A DNA stretch of 64,000 bases from Xanthobacter sp. NM-25 (GTDB lineage Bacteria > Pseudomonadota > Alphaproteobacteria > Rhizobiales > Xanthobacteraceae): NCBI RefSeq assembly GCF_022138605.1, contig NZ_JACBFS010000002.1, forward strand, positions 434,001 through 498,000, in the 5' to 3' direction. Below the pieces are notes generated by a model that saw nothing but the letters and a program-made list of their open reading frames with translations, was not told where the DNA came from and did no database searches. Each line of letters starts with the position of its first letter. The stretch's first letter is position 1. Below, piece after piece: positions 8,845 to 16,350 of the stretch. The translations under genes and the position numbers were made by a program.

Positions 8845-8901
8845 TCCGGCGAAGCCCCAGCGGGGAGCCCGATGGCGGCGCCCCGCTGGGGCTTCGCCGG
8901 A
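8845..8901. repeat. Perfect 21-bp inverted repeat downstream of ybaB
   Basis: The arms 8845-8865 and 8881-8901 are exact reverse complements around a 15-base loop. It sits 17 bases past the ybaB stop (minus strand), so it may end the dnaX-ybaB transcript or protect its 3' end. There is no U-run on the far side, so a classical terminator is less likely than a palindromic mobile element or a mRNA stabiliser. Confidence 0.75.
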
Positions 8902-8917
8902 CAAACACGCGCTGGCG

Positions 8918-9238
8918 TCAGAACAGCTTCATGCCGGGGGGCAAAGCGAGGCCGCCGGTGAGGGCCTGCATCTTCTCCTGCATCACCCGCTCGGCCTTGC
9001 CGCGGGCATCGGCCAGGGCGGCGACGATGAGGTCTTCCACGATCTCCGCCTCGTCGGGCTTCAACAGCGAGGGGTCGATATGGATGGCCTTGCACTCGCC
9101 CTTGGCGGTGACGCGCACGGTGACGAGGCCGCCGCCGGAGGCGCCATCCACCTCCACATTCTCCAGTTCCGCCTGCATCTGCTGCATGCGCTCCTGCAGC
9201 TCCTTGGCCTGCTTCATCATGCCCAACAGGTCGCGCAT
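8918..9238 (-). CDS. YbaB/EbfC family nucleoid-associated protein
   Basis: Members are small dimeric DNA-binding proteins encoded next to dnaX. The 106-residue product has the family pattern: an amphipathic N-terminal helix (MRDLLGMMKQAKELQERMQQMQAEL), a Gly-rich strand (GASGGGLVTVRVTAKGECKAIHIDPSLL), and a C-terminal helix with MQALTGGLALPPGMKLF. I prefer ATG 9238, with AAGGAG upstream, to the GTG at 9256. It lies just after dnaX on the same strand. Unusually, recR does not follow it. Confidence 0.93.
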   Translation of the reverse strand: MRDLLGMMKQAKELQERMQQMQAELENVEVDGASGGGLVTVRVTAKGECKAIHIDPSLLKPDEAEIVEDLIVAALADARGKAERVMQEKMQALTGGLALPPGMKLF

Positions 9239-9256
9239 CGCCTCACTCTCCTTCAC

Positions 9257-11179
9257 TCAATATTCGATCTCATCATCCGGCCCGGGGCCGGAATAGGCGT
9301 CGTCCTCGGCGGGAGGCAGCGCCTCGCTGGCCTCATCCTCGCGGGTGCGCACATCCACCACCTCGGCGCCGGGAAAGCGCGCCAGCACCGCCGCCACCAG
9401 GGGATGGGCCTTGATGCCCTCCTCCCGCTCGGCGCGGCGGGCGTCCTTCTCCTCGGCCAGCGTCGGGCCGCCCTGCTCCTGGGAGAGGGAGACCAGCCAG
9501 CGCCGGCCGGTCCATTCGGACAGCTTCTTGGCGATGTTCTGCACCACCGTGGCGCTGCCACCGGGGGCAAGGGCGAGCTCGATATGGCCGTCCTCGAACT
9601 TCACCGGCCGCACCTGGGTTTCCACCGCCAGCTTCAACAGCAGATCGCGCTTCTCACTGGCGAGGGCCGCCACATCGGCGAGGCTGGCGAGCTGTGGGCC
9701 CGCCTCCACCGCCGGCGCCCGGACGGGCGTCGGCGCCGGCTGCGGCGCGGCGGTCGCCGCCGCCAAAGCGAGCCGCGGGGCAGAAGCGGTCACGGGGGCG
9801 GGCATGCCAGCGGTGATGGGCGCGCCCATCGCCGCCGCCATGGCCATGGCACCGCCGGCCCCGCCGGAACCGCCGCCGGGGCCGGCGCCCGGGCTGGAAA
9901 CCGGCTGGTCCTTCAGCCGGCGCAGCGCTTCATCGGGGGTGGGCAGATCGGCGGCATAGGCGAGGCGCACCAGCACCATTTCCGCCGCCTGGGCGGGCTT
10001 GGGGGCCTGCTGCACCTCGCTGATGCCCTTCTGCAGCATCTGCCAGGCGCGGGCCAGCACCCGCATGGACAAGCCGCGAGCCATCTCCACCCCGCGCACC
10101 CGCTCGGCCTCCACCAGCGCCGCGTCATTGGCGGTGTCGGGGACGATCTTCAGGCGGGTGACGAGATGGGTGAAATCGGCGAGATCGGTGAGGATCACCG
10201 CCGGATCGGCGCCGGAATCATATTGGTCGCGGAATTCGGCGAGGGCCTTTGGCATCTCGCCGCGCATCAGCGCCTCGAACAGATCGATGACGCGGCCCTT
10301 ATCGGCAAGGCCGAGAAGGCGCCGCACCTCTTCCGCCGAAACTTGCCCGCCGCCATGGGCGATGGCCTGGTCCAGCAGCGAGAGGCTGTCGCGCACCGAG
10401 CCTTCCGCCGCCCGGGCGACGATGGAAAGAGCCTCCGGCTCGATGGCCACCCCCTCCTTGGCGCAGATGCCGGAAAGGTGGGCGGCGAGCACGCCGGCAT
10501 CCACGCGCCGCAGATCGAAGCGCTGGCAGCGGGAGAGCACGGTGACCGGCACCTTGCGGATCTCGGTGGTGGCGAAGATGAATTTCACATGCTCCGGCGG
10601 CTCCTCCAGCGTCTTCAACAGGCCGTTGAAGGCGGCGGTGGAGAGCATGTGCACTTCGTCGATGATGTAGACCTTGTAGCGGGCCATCACCGGGCGATAG
10701 CGGGCACTCTCGATGATCTCGCGGATGTCGTTGATGGAGGTGTTGGACGCGGCGTCCATCTCCATCACGTCCACATGGCGGGATTCGATGATGTCGCGGC
10801 AGTGCTTGCCCGGCACCGAAAGATCGAGGGTGGGCCCGCCGGGCGCGCCATCCATGGGTTCGTAATTGAGCGCCCGGGCGAGGATGCGGGCGGTGGTGGT
10901 CTTGCCCACGCCGCGCACGCCGGTGAGGATATAGGCCTGGGCGATGCGGCCGGAGGCGAACGCATTCTTCAGGGTACGGACCATGGCCTCCTGGCCGATC
11001 AGGTCCGTGAAATTCTGCGGCCGGTATTTGCGCGCCAGCACCCGATAGGCGCCGGGGCTGGCGGGGGCGGGAGCGGTCGTCACGGGAACCGGCGCAGGCG
11101 GCGTGCCGAGATCGAGGCCGGCGCCCAGATCGTCCTGGGCCTCGCCGTGCGCCTCATCGCTGCGCTGATCCTCGCTCAT
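9257..11179 (-). CDS. dnaX: DNA polymerase III subunits gamma and tau
   Basis: DnaX is the clamp-loader ATPase, and its tau form links the two core polymerases and DnaB. The chosen ATG 11179 (MSEDQRSDEAHGEAQ) gives 640 residues. The N-terminal AAA+ part has YRPQNFTDLIGQEAMVRTLKNAF, Walker A GVRGVGKTTTAR, the Walker B region YIIDEVHMLSTAAFNGLLKTLEEPPEHV and sensor 1 (FIFATTEIRKVPVTVLSRCQRF). A Gly/Ala/Pro-rich hinge leads to the tau-type C-terminus. The zinc-binding Cys cluster of many DnaX proteins is reduced here, with only C residues near KHC visible. An upstream extension of the frame (to 11278) lacks a good ribosome-binding site. Confidence 0.96.
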   Translation of the reverse strand: MSEDQRSDEAHGEAQDDLGAGLDLGTPPAPVPVTTAPAPASPGAYRVLARKYRPQNFTDLIGQEAMVRTLKNAFASGRIAQAYILTGVRGVGKTTTARILARALNYEPMDGAPGGPTLDLSVPGKHCRDIIESRHVDVMEMDAASNTSINDIREIIESARYRPVMARYKVYIIDEVHMLSTAAFNGLLKTLEEPPEHVKFIFATTEIRKVPVTVLSRCQRFDLRRVDAGVLAAHLSGICAKEGVAIEPEALSIVARAAEGSVRDSLSLLDQAIAHGGGQVSAEEVRRLLGLADKGRVIDLFEALMRGEMPKALAEFRDQYDSGADPAVILTDLADFTHLVTRLKIVPDTANDAALVEAERVRGVEMARGLSMRVLARAWQMLQKGISEVQQAPKPAQAAEMVLVRLAYAADLPTPDEALRRLKDQPVSSPGAGPGGGSGGAGGAMAMAAAMGAPITAGMPAPVTASAPRLALAAATAAPQPAPTPVRAPAVEAGPQLASLADVAALASEKRDLLLKLAVETQVRPVKFEDGHIELALAPGGSATVVQNIAKKLSEWTGRRWLVSLSQEQGGPTLAEEKDARRAEREEGIKAHPLVAAVLARFPGAEVVDVRTREDEASEALPPAEDDAYSGPGPDDEIEY

Positions 11180-11326
11180 GACGCGGCCTTCGAGAAGAGA
11201 AAGACGGGGGACATGCCCCATACATAGCACCGCGGGCGCGCGCGTCGATGGCCCGCGCCCGGAAATGCACGGCCGCACCCCGCCTGTGGAAGGCGACTGC
11301 GGCCGCGCGTGACGATTCCTCCGCGC

Positions 11327-11626
11327 CTATTTCGGGGCGGGCACCTGCTGCGGCAGCGGCGGCTTGCCGGCCGGCGACGCACCCGCCTGGGGCTTGGCCG
11401 CGTCGGGCTTAGCGGCACCCGTTTTCGCGTCGGTGGGGACGCGGATGCAGACGTAGCGGCGGTAGCCTTCGGCGAAGGCTTCCTTGTTCTTGGCGTCCAG
11501 GCGGGCGGGGATGTTCTTCGCAATGGCGGCCTTGCAGGCCTCCTCGGTAGGGTAGCTGGTCTCGCGGTTCACAGCCACTTCCGGCTTCACCAGCGCGCTC
11601 AGGACGAGGACGACGACAACCCACAT
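11327..11626 (-). CDS. Small membrane-anchored or exported hypothetical protein
   Basis: Starting at ATG 11626, which has GGAGC upstream, the product has 99 residues. It begins with one hydrophobic segment (MWVVVVLVLSALV), a probable signal anchor, followed by a folded-looking middle with two cysteines (EEACKAAI and RRYVCIRV) that could form a disulfide. It ends in a Pro/Ala/Lys-rich tail (PDAAKPQAGASPAGKPP). No family is recognised with certainty. It is 147 bases upstream of dnaX on the same strand and downstream of an SRP RNA gene. Confidence 0.6.
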   Translation of the reverse strand: MWVVVVLVLSALVKPEVAVNRETSYPTEEACKAAIAKNIPARLDAKNKEAFAEGYRRYVCIRVPTDAKTGAAKPDAAKPQAGASPAGKPPLPQQVPAPK

Positions 11627-11786
11627 GATGGCGCTCCTTCCAATGGGGCGCCCCTCCCCTACCCCGCGATCCAAGCGGGATTGCGACAACGCGCACCCGC
11701 CCATGCCCCATCCCCCGCAATTTCGGTGGGCCGCCGGGAGCATGGTCCCAGCCCTCTCTGCCCCCGTCGCCCTCCGGCCCTCTCCC

Positions 11787-11820
11787 CCGTCGCGCTCCAG
11801 CTCGACCGGAGGGCCTATCG
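11787..11820 (+). repeat. Degenerate copy of the local palindrome family
   Basis: CGCTCCAGCTCGACCGGAGGGCC resembles the intact GCCCTCCGG-type elements nearby but has lost symmetry in the left arm. Confidence 0.5.
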
Positions 11821-11852
11821 CCGCCGCCAGGCGCCACACCGGGGGCGGCTAT

Positions 11853-11975
11853 GGATGCTCCGGTCAAGCCGGAGCATGACGGTGGTTATTGGGGAAGACG
11901 CAGCGCTGCGCCCGCGGCGGTCGCCCGCATCAGCTTCCCCACACCGTCGCCCTCCGGCTTGACCGGAGGGCCCAC
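11853..11975. repeat. Pair of inverted REP-like palindromes
   Basis: Element 11853-11885 has the core GCTCCGGTCAAGCCGGAGC and lies in minus orientation. Element 11944-11975 has the core CCTCCGGCTTGACCGGAGG in plus orientation. The two sub-types, ATGCTCCGG and GCCCTCCGG, recur in the 13.1-13.9 kb region. Opposed orientation of paired copies is reminiscent of bacterial interspersed mosaic elements. Confidence 0.8.
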
Positions 11976-12065
11976 CGCACCGCTAGGCGCCACTGGCGGA
12001 GGCAGACGCGCACCCGCCGGCGCCGCCCGGAAACCGGGCGCGCGAGGCAAGCGCGATGATGTGCG

Positions 12066-12170
12066 AGGGTGGGAGGCTGGACGAAGACCCGAGACCGGGC
12101 TCGTTGGGGCTGCTTCCTTCCGGACCTGACCCGGTTGGCGAGTGGCTCGTCCACCGCCAACCTCCCGAGC
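12066..12170 (-). ncRNA. ffs: Signal recognition particle RNA (4.5S), copy A
   Basis: Read on the minus strand, the sequence contains the hallmark SRP helix 8: GGTCAGGTCC, a GGAA tetraloop, then GGAAGCAGCC. The ends pair as GGGAGG (5', 12161-12166) with CCTCCC (3', 12071-12076), and GGACGA pairs with TCGTCC further in. This is the RNA scaffold for Ffh in co-translational targeting of membrane proteins. Its place upstream of dnaX is common in Rhizobiales. Ends are approximate. Confidence 0.92.
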
Positions 12171-12454
12171 GCTATATGGCAGGGGTGCCGGCGCGATGCA
12201 AGGGGCGCACGCACAGGATCCCCGGGCATCACGCGCCGCCGCAAAGGCTTGGCGGGCGCGCTTCAACACCGCTTCTCCAGGCCGTCGCGGTTTCCGGCGC
12301 CGACGGCGGGCCTTGAAACCAGGCGGTGCGGTCCACCACAGGACAGAGGCGCCGCCGAGGGGAGTGGCTCGGCCCCTTGGGGTGCGATAGACATCGGCGG
12401 CCGGGCCGCCGCGGCCTCTGGCGGGGCGCGGGTGTCTTCAGGGAGAATGGAACC
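12171..12454. other. Divergent promoter region of ffs copy A and the DUF502 gene
   Basis: These 284 bases should hold the minus-strand promoter of SRP RNA copy A and the plus-strand start signals of the membrane protein gene. I see no strong consensus elements or repeats. Confidence 0.35.
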
Positions 12455-13087
12455 ATGGCGCAGGGCGGGCAGGACAAGCCGAGGTCGGTCCTGGTGATCC
12501 TGGGGCGACGACTGGTGCTGGGCATGGTGTTTCTTCTGCCCGCGGTGCTGGTGCTCATCGTGCTGGGACACGCCATCAAGCTGGTGGGGGCGCTCGCCAA
12601 GCCCGTCTCCCATCTGGTGCCGGTGGAAGATTATGTGGGGGTGAGCGGGGAAAGCCTCATCGGCCTTCTGCTCATTCTCCTCATCGCCTTCGGCGCGGGC
12701 TATGCCGCCAGCACGCGCCACGGCCGGCGGGTGACGCGCTTCTGGGAGAATTCCCTGCTGGGCGGCGTGCCGCAATACCAGCTGGTGAAGAGCATGGCTG
12801 ATGGCCTGACCCAGGTGGAAAGCATGGCCGGCGTCACCCCGGCCTTGATCAGCCGCGACGGCGCCTGGCAGCTCGGCTACCAGCTGGAGGAGATTCCCGA
12901 CGGCTGGGCCGCCGTCTTCATCCCCCGCGCCCCAACCCCCATGTCCGGCGACCTCTTCTATGTCCCGAAAGACCGCGTGGTCCCCCTCAACATCCCCATG
13001 GCGCAGGCCATGATGGTGGTGAAGCGCATGGGATTGGGATCAGGGGACGCGCTGCGGAAGGCGGGGCTGGTGTTTCCTGAGGGGTGA
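12455..13087 (+). CDS. DUF502 family integral membrane protein
   Basis: The 210-residue product starts at ATG 12455 after a GGAGAA site. It has two N-terminal membrane segments (LVLGMVFLLPAVLVLIVLGHAI and SLIGLLLILLIAFGAGYAAS), then a soluble domain with the family pattern SLLGGVPQYQLVKSMADGL, WAAVFIPRAPTPMSGDLFYVPKDRV and VPLNIPMAQAMMVVKRMGLG. Function is unknown in the family. It sits between the two SRP RNA copies and is bordered by REP-like palindromes. Confidence 0.8.
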   Translation: MAQGGQDKPRSVLVILGRRLVLGMVFLLPAVLVLIVLGHAIKLVGALAKPVSHLVPVEDYVGVSGESLIGLLLILLIAFGAGYAASTRHGRRVTRFWENSLLGGVPQYQLVKSMADGLTQVESMAGVTPALISRDGAWQLGYQLEEIPDGWAAVFIPRAPTPMSGDLFYVPKDRVVPLNIPMAQAMMVVKRMGLGSGDALRKAGLVFPEG

Positions 13088-13135
13088 ACGTGCGATGCGG
13101 GGCGCCGGTCCAATTCTGCGCCTCCCATCCCAACC

Positions 13136-13169
13136 GCCGTCATGCTCCGGCTTGACCGGAGCATCCACC
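13136..13169 (+). repeat. REP-like palindrome upstream of the GIY-YIG gene
   Basis: This copy has the ATGCTCCGG-type core GCTCCGGCTTGACCGGAGC, plus orientation. It ends 60 bases before the GIY-YIG start codon. Confidence 0.85.
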
Positions 13170-13228
13170 CCCTGGCGAAACGGCCGGCTCCCGGTGCACT
13201 GTGGACGCGACCACGGCGGAGCTTGTGC

Positions 13229-13525
13229 ATGGAGCGGCGTTATTTCGTTTATCTCCTCGCCAGCAAGCCCCGCGACACACTCTATGTAGGCGTGACCAAT
13301 GATCTGACGCGCCGCGTGTTCGAGCACCGGCTCGGCACCGGAACGGGCTTCACCAGCCGCTACCATGTCCACCGCCTCGTCTGGTTCGAGATCCACGACA
13401 CGGCCCTCGCCGCCATCCAGCGGGAAAAGCGGCTGAAGGCGTGGCTGCGGCAGTGGAAGATCGATCTGGTGGAAAAGAGCAATCCCGAGTGGCGCGACCT
13501 CTTCGACGAGATCGCGCTCGGCTGA
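13229..13525 (+). CDS. GIY-YIG nuclease family protein (UPF0213-like)
   Basis: Starting at ATG 13229 the product has 98 residues, the usual size of stand-alone GIY-YIG domain proteins. The motif pair is RYFVYLLAS and LYVGVTNDLTRRVFEHR (FVY and YVG replacing GIY and YIG), with REKRLKAWLRQWKIDLVE later. Homologues may have structure- or sequence-specific endonuclease activity, but cellular roles are mostly unknown. The Shine-Dalgarno site is weak. The gene is closely bracketed by palindromes (13136-13169 and 13531-13563), which raises the possibility of a link between nuclease and repeats. Essential catalytic residues (Arg, Glu, Tyr) look preserved. Confidence 0.85.
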   Translation: MERRYFVYLLASKPRDTLYVGVTNDLTRRVFEHRLGTGTGFTSRYHVHRLVWFEIHDTALAAIQREKRLKAWLRQWKIDLVEKSNPEWRDLFDEIALG

Positions 13526-13530
13526 GGAAT

Positions 13531-13563
13531 AGGCCCTCCGGTCAAGCCGGGGGGCGACGGTGG
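13531..13563 (-). repeat. REP-like palindrome directly after the GIY-YIG gene
   Basis: This is a GCCCTCCGG-type element in minus orientation (CCTCCGGTCAAGCCGGGGGG), five bases after the stop codon. Confidence 0.8.
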
Positions 13564-13634
13564 GGTGGCCGTCAACCAGGGCAACCTTCCGGCACCGGCG
13601 CCGAGCGCATTCCCGAAGATGCCCCCTTCAAAAA

Positions 13635-13732
13635 CCACCGTCATGCTCCGGCTTGACCGGAGCATCCATGGCCGCACCCTTTGTCGGCACAAGCCGTGAG
13701 GTGGGCCCTCCGGTCAAGCCGGAGGGCGACGG
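13635..13732. repeat. Two opposed REP-like palindromes
   Basis: Element 13635-13671 is of the ATGCTCCGG type in plus orientation. Element 13701-13732 is of the GCCCTCCGG type in minus orientation. With the neighbours at 13531 and 13815 they form an alternating minus/plus/minus/plus array. Confidence 0.85.
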
Positions 13733-13814
13733 CGCGGAGGAGGGCAGCCGCGGCAATATCCCGATGCCAGCGCAGCCCGTCCGTCGGCGCATAACGCGCT
13801 AACCCTCCGCCCAA

Positions 13815-13850
13815 CCACCGTCATGCTCCGGCTTGACCGGAGCATCCATC
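13815..13850 (+). repeat. REP-like palindrome before SRP RNA copy B
   Basis: This is an ATGCTCCGG-type element with core GCTCCGGCTTGACCGGAGC, 30 bases beyond the 3' end of the second SRP RNA copy. Confidence 0.85.
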
Positions 13851-13879
13851 GGCAGGGGCAGGCGCGTCGGTATGGAAGA

Positions 13880-13984
13880 GGGTTGTGAAGCGGGACGAAG
13901 ACCCGAGGCACGGCGCGTTGAGGCTGCTTCCTTCTGGACCTGACCCCGTTGGCGAGTGGCTCGTCCACCGCCAACCTCCCACGC
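13880..13984 (-). ncRNA. Second, divergent SRP RNA (4.5S) copy B
   Basis: This aligns without gaps to copy A, offset by 1814 bases, with 14 differences in 105 positions by hand count. Helix 8 is kept (GGTCAGGTCC...GGAAGCAGCC), but the tetraloop reads AGAA instead of GGAA. The closing helix has one mismatch and one G-U pair where copy A pairs perfectly. It may be a functional variant, a regulated second copy or a decaying duplicate; the sequence cannot decide. Confidence 0.7.
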
Positions 13985-14063
13985 GCGATATGGCAAGGGG
14001 AGGGGTGGGATGCAAGGGGGTAAGGCGATCGCCAAATTCGCCCCATCCTTGGAAGAGGGAATC

Positions 14064-14936
14064 CTACTTCCACTTAGCGAGAAGTTTTCTTACTTGATCC
14101 GGCACTCCCCACGAATCGTATATCTGGCTATTTTTCTTTAATGCATCAGAAATAATTGCATTAAAAGAATCATCCCAAACCTCAAGCCTTTCGAGAAGAG
14201 CAATTCGCGTCTTAGCGTCCGAAAAACTTCCGCTGTTTGCGAACATATTCACCAAAATGTAGGCGATTTTGTCCTGCAGTTTTTTATGACGTAAAGCATG
14301 TTCAAATATTTCCTTCCCGATACTAGATTCTGCCTTTCCCTGCCCGTTGAAGGCCTGAAAGCGACTAACGAATCCATGAGGATCGGCGCCGCATTTGATA
14401 GAAAACACCGGAATACCGCGACCGAGCGCGTAGCCAATCTCCTGATCGCACCAAGAGCTATCCTTGAATCCGGGATGAATTAAGGCGATAAGTAAATCGC
14501 ATGTAGATAGCGCCGCTTCAATTTCAATCTGCCATTCGAGAGTTGGATGTATATCGTTGTGCGCAACAAAACATCCCATTCCCCATCGACTGAGTGCATT
14601 TTTCAATTTTGACGCCTGCTCTCGATGGGCAGTCAAGTGCGATATAAAAACCTTTAATTTTCCATCTTCCCAGAAATGACTATTAAAATCCTCGTCCTTT
14701 TGTCCGTTTCCTTCCTTTGTTATAATTCCGAAATGTTCAGCAAGTTCAGATAGGTCAGAATCATTTGAATCTTCAATCATTTTGACGACATAAGCATCTT
14801 TTCCGCCATTCCATTGATCGCTAGTCGGCAGATAAAATTGCTTCAAAACCAAATCAATCTCAGTCCAAGTTTCGGGCTCGAGTCGTTTTGAAATATCCCT
14901 GATAAATTTTATTCTCTGAGATTTTGACAATTTCAT
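14064..14936 (-). CDS. TIR-domain protein with N-terminal helical domain, candidate anti-phage NADase
   Basis: The chosen ATG 14936 has GGGAGGG nine bases upstream and gives 290 residues. Residues 1-75 form a small helical domain (LSKSQRIKFIRDIS, LKQFYLPTSDQW, DLSELAEHFG) like the effector-associated N-termini of bacterial immune proteins. Residues ~94-215 are a TIR domain: LKVFISH at the start, TCDLLIALIHPGF in the middle, and SSWCDQEIGYAL, where E166 is the expected catalytic Glu of NAD-cleaving TIRs. The helical C-terminus (216-290) is unassigned. The gene is strikingly AT-rich with different codon use from its neighbours, so it was probably acquired horizontally. No obvious partner gene is adjacent. 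Family membership is confident; the defence role is inferred. Confidence 0.8.
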   Translation of the reverse strand: MKLSKSQRIKFIRDISKRLEPETWTEIDLVLKQFYLPTSDQWNGGKDAYVVKMIEDSNDSDLSELAEHFGIITKEGNGQKDEDFNSHFWEDGKLKVFISHLTAHREQASKLKNALSRWGMGCFVAHNDIHPTLEWQIEIEAALSTCDLLIALIHPGFKDSSWCDQEIGYALGRGIPVFSIKCGADPHGFVSRFQAFNGQGKAESSIGKEIFEHALRHKKLQDKIAYILVNMFANSGSFSDAKTRIALLERLEVWDDSFNAIISDALKKNSQIYDSWGVPDQVRKLLAKWK

Positions 14937-15243
14937 CTTGTCGGCCCTCCCGCTTCGTCCGAAAAATTGGAATGGGGAAACGGGGTCACGCCATTCCCTT
15001 CGCTTCACCATTATCTAGCTCGAATCGCCGAAATCGTAATATCGACTACCATTCCCGATAACCCCCTTTCCACCGCCCCCCTCAAACCGCTCACCCCCCA
15101 TCCACCCCGCCGCCGCACCATTCAGCCCAACCCCCTGAAATCCCTCACGCTCCCCCTCTGGCACACGCCTTGCTGAAACGGTTCCAATCCCCCGGCCTCG
15201 ACGCCGGAGGGGAGGACAAGGTCAGCCAAGGGGGGACGCCTTT
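14937..15243. other. Divergent region between the TIR gene and hupS
   Basis: Near the TIR gene, GGAATGG (14969-14975) and CCATTCC (14991-14997) form an inverted repeat that could be an operator. The remainder is hupS leader, with the sigma-54 promoter listed separately. No gene is supported. Confidence 0.5.
15159..15173 (+). promoter_or_regulatory. Sigma-54 promoter of the hup operon
   Basis: TGGCACACGCCTTGC matches the -24/-12 consensus TGGCAC-N5-TTGC perfectly. It is 70 bases before the hupS ATG. Uptake hydrogenase operons of Rhizobiales and Rhodobacterales commonly use RpoN or HoxA/HupR-type activators, and such an activator is encoded downstream in this same cluster. Confidence 0.9.
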
Positions 15244-16350
15244 ATGGCCCTCGAGACGTTTTATGAAGTCATGCGGCGGCAGGGCATTACCCGCCGGTCG
15301 TTCCTGAAATATTGCTCGCTCACGGCGGCGGCGCTGGGCCTTGGGCCGGAGTTTGCGCCCAAGATCGCTCATGCCATGGAAACCAAGCCGCGCACCCCGG
15401 TGCTGTGGCTGCATGGGCTGGAATGCACCTGCTGCTCGGAAAGCTTCATCCGCTCGGCCCATCCGCTGGCCAAGGATGTGGTGCTCTCCATGATCTCCCT
15501 CGACTATGACGACACGCTGATGGCCTCCGCCGGCCACCAGGCGGAAGCCATTCTCGATGAGGTGATGACCAAGTATAAGGGCAATTACATCCTGGCCGTG
15601 GAGGGCAACCCGCCCCTCAACGAGGATGGCATGTATTGCATCATCGGCGGCAAGCCCTTCGTGGACCAGCTCAAGAAGGTCGCGACCGACGCCAAGGCCA
15701 TCATCTCCTGGGGCTCGTGCGCCTCTTATGGCTGCGTGCAGGCGGCCCGGCCCAACCCCACCCGCGCCACGCCCGTGCATGAGGTGATCTTCGACAAGCC
15801 CATCATCAAGGTGCCGGGCTGCCCGCCCATCGCCGAGGTGATGACCGGCGTCATCACCTATATGCTCACCTTCGACCAGCTCCCCGCCCTTGATCGCCAG
15901 GGCCGGCCGCTGATGTTCTATTCCCAGCGCATCCACGACAAATGCTATCGGCGCCCCCATTTCGACGCCGGGCAATATGTGGAGAGCTTCGACGACGAAG
16001 GCGCGCGCAAGGGCTATTGCCTCTACAAGGTGGGCTGCAAGGGCCCCACCACCTACAACGCCTGCTCCACCGTGCGCTGGAACGATGGCGTGTCCTTCCC
16101 CATCCAGGCCGGCCACGGCTGCATCGGCTGCTCGGAAGACGGCTTCTGGGACAAGGGCTCGTGGTATGCGCGCCTCGCCGACCTGAAGGGCTCCGGCTTC
16201 GGCATCGAAAGCAATGCGGACAAGGTGGGCCTCGCGGCCGCCGCCGTGGTGGGCGGGGGCGTGGCGGTGCATGCCGCCATCAGCGCCCTGAAGCGCGCCC
16301 AGACAAAGCACGACGCAGGCAATGGCGCCGATAAGGGAGGCGACAAGTGA
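15244..16350 (+). CDS. hupS: Uptake [NiFe]-hydrogenase small subunit
   Basis: HupS holds the Fe-S clusters that carry electrons from the NiFe site toward HupC. The 368-residue precursor has a Tat signal (RRSFLK, residues 17-22). Cysteine motifs include LECTCCSES (proximal cluster), GSCASYG, VPGCPP, and the C-terminal set HDKCYRR, GYCLYKVGCKGP and GCIGCSEDGFWD. A hydrophobic C-terminal helix (VGLAAAAVVGGGVAVHAAI) anchors it to the membrane as in group 1 enzymes. An AAGGGGGG site precedes the ATG. Its stop overlaps the hupL start. It heads a long operon behind a sigma-54 promoter. Confidence 0.97.
   Translation: MALETFYEVMRRQGITRRSFLKYCSLTAAALGLGPEFAPKIAHAMETKPRTPVLWLHGLECTCCSESFIRSAHPLAKDVVLSMISLDYDDTLMASAGHQAEAILDEVMTKYKGNYILAVEGNPPLNEDGMYCIIGGKPFVDQLKKVATDAKAIISWGSCASYGCVQAARPNPTRATPVHEVIFDKPIIKVPGCPPIAEVMTGVITYMLTFDQLPALDRQGRPLMFYSQRIHDKCYRRPHFDAGQYVESFDDEGARKGYCLYKVGCKGPTTYNACSTVRWNDGVSFPIQAGHGCIGCSEDGFWDKGSWYARLADLKGSGFGIESNADKVGLAAAAVVGGGVAVHAAISALKRAQTKHDAGNGADKGGDK

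Larger units (their letters stand above)
8354..8917. other. Gene-free structured region between converging genes
   Basis: These 564 bases separate the ferritin-like gene from ybaB (opposite strand). No coding region is supported on either strand; recR, the usual gene after ybaB, is not here. The sequence is dominated by inverted repeats (two listed separately) and a short tandem duplication of a CAGACCCTGCTTGGC-like unit near 8718-8752. Confidence 0.6.
11627..12065. other. Repeat-bearing intergenic stretch
   Basis: No gene is supported here. The stretch contains three members of the local palindromic repeat family (listed separately) and GC-rich spacer leading to the first SRP RNA gene. Confidence 0.5.

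Noticed and set aside
8459..11227. A 922-codon plus-strand open frame antisense to dnaX and ybaB
   Set aside because: It is rich in His, Gly and Ala as expected for the antisense of GC-rich code, has no domain, and the minus strand carries clear dnaX and ybaB.
14249..14483. Small open frames on both strands inside the TIR gene
   Set aside because: They are short, overlap the TIR domain coding and show no features.
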